Positions 6,622 through 8,696 of a stretch of DNA of 8,696 nt are shown here, piece by piece (position 1 is the stretch's first letter; each line of letters begins with the position of its first letter). Under the pieces are notes generated by a model. The model searched no databases. It saw nothing but the letters and a program-made list of their open reading frames with translations, and was not told the origin of the DNA. The stretch is from Propionibacteriaceae bacterium (GTDB lineage: Bacteria; Actinomycetota; Actinomycetes; Propionibacteriales; Propionibacteriaceae). The stretch spans positions 1 to 8,696 of the forward strand of contig JAIRRM010000101.1 of the NCBI GenBank assembly GCA_031255975.1, read 5' to 3'. Position numbers and translations under genes: made by a program.

Positions 6622-8166
6622 TCAGTCGTCACCCTGGACGATACCGGGGCGCAGTCGGGGAGCGGTACCGCCAATGTTTTGCGTCGTACCGCCAACGCTC
6701 GCGGGCATCACTCCTTCAGCCACCCCGCTCTCGGCACGTTCTCTGGCTTCCCAGGCGTCGCCACCGGCGGTACGGATCAACTCCCCCAACGGAGCGTCGG
6801 CGATGAGGTGGTGCGGCGCGGCATAGGTGACCTCCACAGTGGCGATGTCACCAGGACGGGGCCGTTCAGCCGGATCGTCCGGCATGGCGACATGCACCAG
6901 CCGGTTGTCGCGCGCCCTACCTGACAACCGTCGAGTGCCAACGTCCTTGCGCCCCTCACCCTCGGCGAACAGCACCTCGACACGGCGTCCCACCTGCGTC
7001 TTGTTCTCCTCCCAAGAGATCTTCTCGATCTCTTGAACCAACCGTTCATAGCGTTGCTGCACCACCTCATGTGGCACTTGGTCGGACATGGTGGCCGCCG
7101 GTGTGCCGGGGCGCTTGGAGTATTGGAAGGTGAAAGCCGCCGCGAATCGCGCTTCGTGTACCAGGCTCAGCGTATCGTCAAAATCCTGCTCGGTTTCACC
7201 TGGGAAGCCGACGATAATATCGGTGGTGATGGCGGCGTCTGGCATCGCGGCGCGCACCTCGGCCAAGATGCCACGGAAGCGTTCCCGACGGTACGGGCGG
7301 TGCATCCGCCGCAGCACGTCATTGGAGCCGGATTGCAGCGGCATATGCAGGCTGGGCATTACATTCGGCGTCTCGGCCATGGCGGCGATCACTTCGGAAG
7401 TGAAGTCCTTAGGATGCGGTGATGTGAACCGTACCCGGCGCAGCCCCTCGATGTCGCCACAGGCCCGCAACAGCTTGGCGAAGGCTTGCCGGTCACCCAC
7501 CTCCACGCCGTAGTTGTTGACGTTCTGTCCCAGCAGCGTCACCTCCTGCACTCCGGCAGACACCAGCGTCCTGATCTCGGCCAAGATCGCCTCTGGGGCC
7601 CGATCGGTCTCACGCCCACGCAACCGCGGCACGATGCAGAAGGTGCAGGTGTTGTTGCAGCCTACGCTGATGGACACCCAGGCGCTGGAAGGGGATTCGC
7701 GCCGCGTCGGCAGATTGGACGGAAACGTCTCCAGCGCCTCCTTGATCTCCACCTGGCTGACGTGCTCCATTCGGGCACGCTCCAGCAACACCGGCAGCGA
7801 CCCCAAGTTGTTGGTGCCGAACACCACATCCACCCACGGTGCCCGCGCCACCACAGTCGCCTTGTCCTGCTGCGCCATACAGCCGCCGACGGCGATCTGC
7901 ATACCGGGGCGTCCAGCCTTGATGGCCGCCATATGTCCCAGGTTGCCGTAAAGCCGGTTGGCGGCGTTCTCGCGCACCGCACAGGTGTTGAACACCACCA
8001 CATCCGCGTCCGCCGGGACTCCGGGGCCAGGGTCGATCAGAGACGGCACGAAGCCAGCAGCCTCCAACACCCCAGCGATACGCTCGGAATCATGTACGTT
8101 CATCTGGCAGCCGTACGTGACCACTTGATACGTACGGGGGCTCTCAGGCTCGGTGTCAACGCTCAT
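6622..8166 (-). CDS. miaB: tRNA-2-methylthio-N6-dimethylallyladenosine synthase
   Basis: Radical-SAM methylthiotransferase that adds a methylthio group to C2 of i6A37 in tRNA. The N-terminal UPF0004 domain supplies Cys20 (YGCQMN), Cys62 (NTCAVRENA) and Cys96 (GGCMAQ) for the auxiliary 4Fe-4S cluster. The radical-SAM cluster uses Cys170, Cys174 and Cys177 in [27 protein letters not shown]-binding domain covers about 390-458. These fit MiaB rather than RimO or MtaB, for example the sequence QNVNNYG and the neighbouring miaA. The protein has 514 residues. About 55 follow the TRAM domain, including the RTAGGDAWE stretch common in actinobacterial MiaB and a final low-complexity tail with VGGT/IGGT repeated seven residues apart. 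The ATG at 8166 gives the expected short leader before [12 protein letters not shown]. It has only a weak AGG before it but a good -10 nine bases upstream. Confidence 0.97.
   Translation of the reverse strand: MSVDTEPESPRTYQVVTYGCQMNVHDSERIAGVLEAAGFVPSLIDPGPGVPADADVVVFNTCAVRENAANRLYGNLGHMAAIKAGRPGMQIAVGGCMAQQDKATVVARAPWVDVVFGTNNLGSLPVLLERARMEHVSQVEIKEALETFPSNLPTRRESPSSAWVSISVGCNNTCTFCIVPRLRGRETDRAPEAILAEIRTLVSAGVQEVTLLGQNVNNYGVEVGDRQAFAKLLRACGDIEGLRRVRFTSPHPKDFTSEVIAAMAETPNVMPSLHMPLQSGSNDVLRRMHRPYRRERFRGILAEVRAAMPDAAITTDIIVGFPGETEQDFDDTLSLVHEARFAAAFTFQYSKRPGTPAATMSDQVPHEVVQQRYERLVQEIEKISWEENKTQVGRRVEVLFAEGEGRKDVGTRRLSGRARDNRLVHVAMPDDPAERPRPGDIATVEVTYAAPHHLIADAPLGELIRTAGGDAWEARERAESGVAEGVMPASVGGTTQNIGGTAPRLRPGIVQGDD
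6665..6706. repeat. Imperfect 21-bp tandem repeat in the miaB tail
   Basis: GTACCGCCAA occurs at 6665-6674 and 6686-6695, exactly 21 bases (seven codons) apart. The two 21-base units match at 14 positions. In the MiaB reading frame this gives VGGTTQN followed by IGGTAPR. It looks like a small in-frame duplication in a poorly constrained tail. Confidence 0.4.
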
Positions 8167-8175
8167 AGCCTGACC

Positions 8176-8184
8176 ATGCTATCA
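8176..8184 (-). promoter_or_regulatory. Putative extended -10 promoter of miaB
   Basis: On the minus strand TGATAGCAT combines a TGn extension with TAGCAT (TANNNT). It ends nine bases before the miaB ATG at 8166, so transcription would start two or three bases before the ATG, giving a nearly leaderless mRNA. No -35 hexamer is convincing, which is usual for extended -10 promoters. A weak AGG sits close to the ATG. Confidence 0.4.
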
Positions 8185-8298
8185 AGATGCCTCGTCGCAA
8201 TGATCGTCCATCCTCGCCCAGTTCCGCCCAACCACACCACACCCAAACCGTTCCCAACGTCACTTACGGTGTACCCGGAGGGCGGCCAAGCTCACCAA

Positions 8299-8321
8299 GG
8301 ATTTTAGAGTTGATACCCAGC
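8299..8321. repeat. Direct repeat, copy 1 (core GAGTTGATACCC)
   Basis: This 23-base unit (GGATTTTA then GAGTTGATACCC then AGC) matches copy 2 at 20 of 23 positions; all three differences are A/G. It is not palindromic. The copy is itself bracketed by the nonamer CAAGCTCAC at 8287-8295 and 8321-8329. A weaker partial match (TACCCGG at 8272-8278) lies 42 bases to the left. Confidence 0.7.
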
Positions 8322-8362
8322 AAGCTCACACAAGCACGATGACGCTGATGAATCTACCGATA

Positions 8363-8385
8363 GGGTTTTGGAGTTGATACCCGGC
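8363..8385. repeat. Direct repeat, copy 2 (core GAGTTGATACCC)
   Basis: Second copy of the 23-base unit (GGGTTTTG then GAGTTGATACCC then GGC), in the same orientation and 64 bases from copy 1. The similarity stops sharply on the right side of the unit; on the left a few bases can be aligned with a gap. The spacing is close to six helical turns. Confidence 0.7.
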
Positions 8386-8471
8386 CCCGAACCGGCATTT
8401 GCGATGGAGGCGAGCCGACAACCACCCCAGGGGCGCAAAACGATACCTGCGCTGGAGGGCACGCGAGGGGG

Positions 8472-8696
8472 TCAGTGGGCGGTTTCGGTGGCGATGGATT
8501 CACGCACCACGCTCACCTTGATAGAGCCGGGGTAGGTCAGTTCGTCCTCGACCTCACGGGCGATGGAACGGGCCAGTTCCCAGGCCGCGGCGTCATCCAC
8601 CTCGTCTGGCAGCACCATGACCCGAATCTCACGCCCCGCCTGCATGGCGAACGCCTTGTCAACTCCCTTGTGGGCTCCGGCGATGCTCTCCAATCG
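8472..8696 (-). CDS. rny: Ribonuclease Y, C-terminal end (cut by window edge)
   Basis: Membrane-anchored endoribonuclease that starts mRNA decay. Only the last 74 residues are in the window, beginning ...[16 protein letters not shown] and ending ESIATETAH. This is the domain that follows the HD phosphohydrolase domain. Key matches to the family are [18 protein letters not shown] (usually GV.KSYAIQAGRE.RV.V), then the segment with DD..A..LAR.IA...E.EL, and YPG.IKV.V.RE.......AH at the end. The reading frame is open to the window edge, and the leftmost codon is CGA, so the gene continues beyond 8696. The catalytic HD and KH domains lie outside. Its position before miaB fits the recA-recX-rny-miaB order known in several actinomycetes. 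A 305-bp gap separates it from miaB, so the two are probably separate transcripts. Confidence 0.9.
   Translation of the reverse strand, partial: RLESIAGAHKGVDKAFAMQAGREIRVMVLPDEVDDAAAWELARSIAREVEDELTYPGSIKVSVVRESIATETAH

Larger units (their letters stand above)
8167..8471. other. 305-bp gene-free region between rny and miaB
   Basis: No reading frame here looks coding on either strand; only very short ones occur (for example 14 codons on the minus strand starting at 8398). The region holds the likely miaB promoter at its left end and two near-identical 23-bp direct repeats. A small inverted repeat, GCGCA (8433-8437) / TGCGC (8448-8452), has a ten-base loop. A possible terminator for rny is expected here, but no hairpin followed by T residues is visible. 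The part 8190-8270 shows nothing recognisable. Confidence 0.6.

Noticed and set aside
7486..8307. Long plus-strand open frame (273 codons) opposite miaB
   Set aside because: It is antisense to an unmistakable MiaB sequence, has the His/Arg/Pro-rich make-up of shadow frames in GC-rich DNA, and runs on into the non-coding gap.
8299..8385. Two repeats about 64 bp apart as a minimal CRISPR array
   Set aside because: Only two copies, a 23-base unit, a 41-base spacer and no cas genes in view; the period alone is not enough.
8355..8398. 14-codon minus-strand frame from 8398 as a leader peptide
   Set aside because: No ribosome site, no codon run suggesting attenuation, and it is more than 180 bp from miaB.

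Overview
The window is an ordinary-looking piece of bacterial chromosome, moderately GC-rich (about 60% by eye) and densely coded. It carries the block rny(3' end)-miaB-miaA-dapF-hflX. This order, with the DapF and HflX sequence types seen here, is the arrangement found downstream of recA-recX in Actinomycetota. The organism is therefore most likely an actinomycete. A propionibacterium-like lineage is possible, but the sequence does not fix this.

Layout, right to left along the minus strand. The window opens inside the 3' end of rny (RNase Y). A 305-bp gene-free stretch follows, holding two near-identical 23-bp direct repeats and a likely miaB promoter. Then come miaB (tRNA ms2i6A37 methylthiotransferase) and, 24 bp later, miaA (tRNA A37 dimethylallyltransferase). 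These two enzymes act in sequence on the same tRNA base. Next is an interruption on the plus strand: an aldo/keto reductase and a GNAT-type acetyltransferase with an unrecognised C-terminal domain. They run rightward and converge on miaA. The minus-strand series resumes with dapF (lysine/peptidoglycan pathway) overlapping hflX (ribosome-associated GTPase). A glycerophosphodiester-phosphodiesterase-like protein follows after 4 bp, and a small multi-pass membrane protein after a further 5 bp. The last four genes are packed like one operon.

No RNA genes, CRISPR arrays, transposases or phage genes are visible. I do not see a clearly new multi-gene system. The items most worth a second look are: the phosphodiesterase-like protein, which lacks the family's N-terminal His-Arg motif and is tightly coupled to an unrecognised membrane protein; the spaced direct repeats between rny and miaB; the acetyltransferase's extra C-terminal domain; and the plus-strand pair that splits miaA from dapF.
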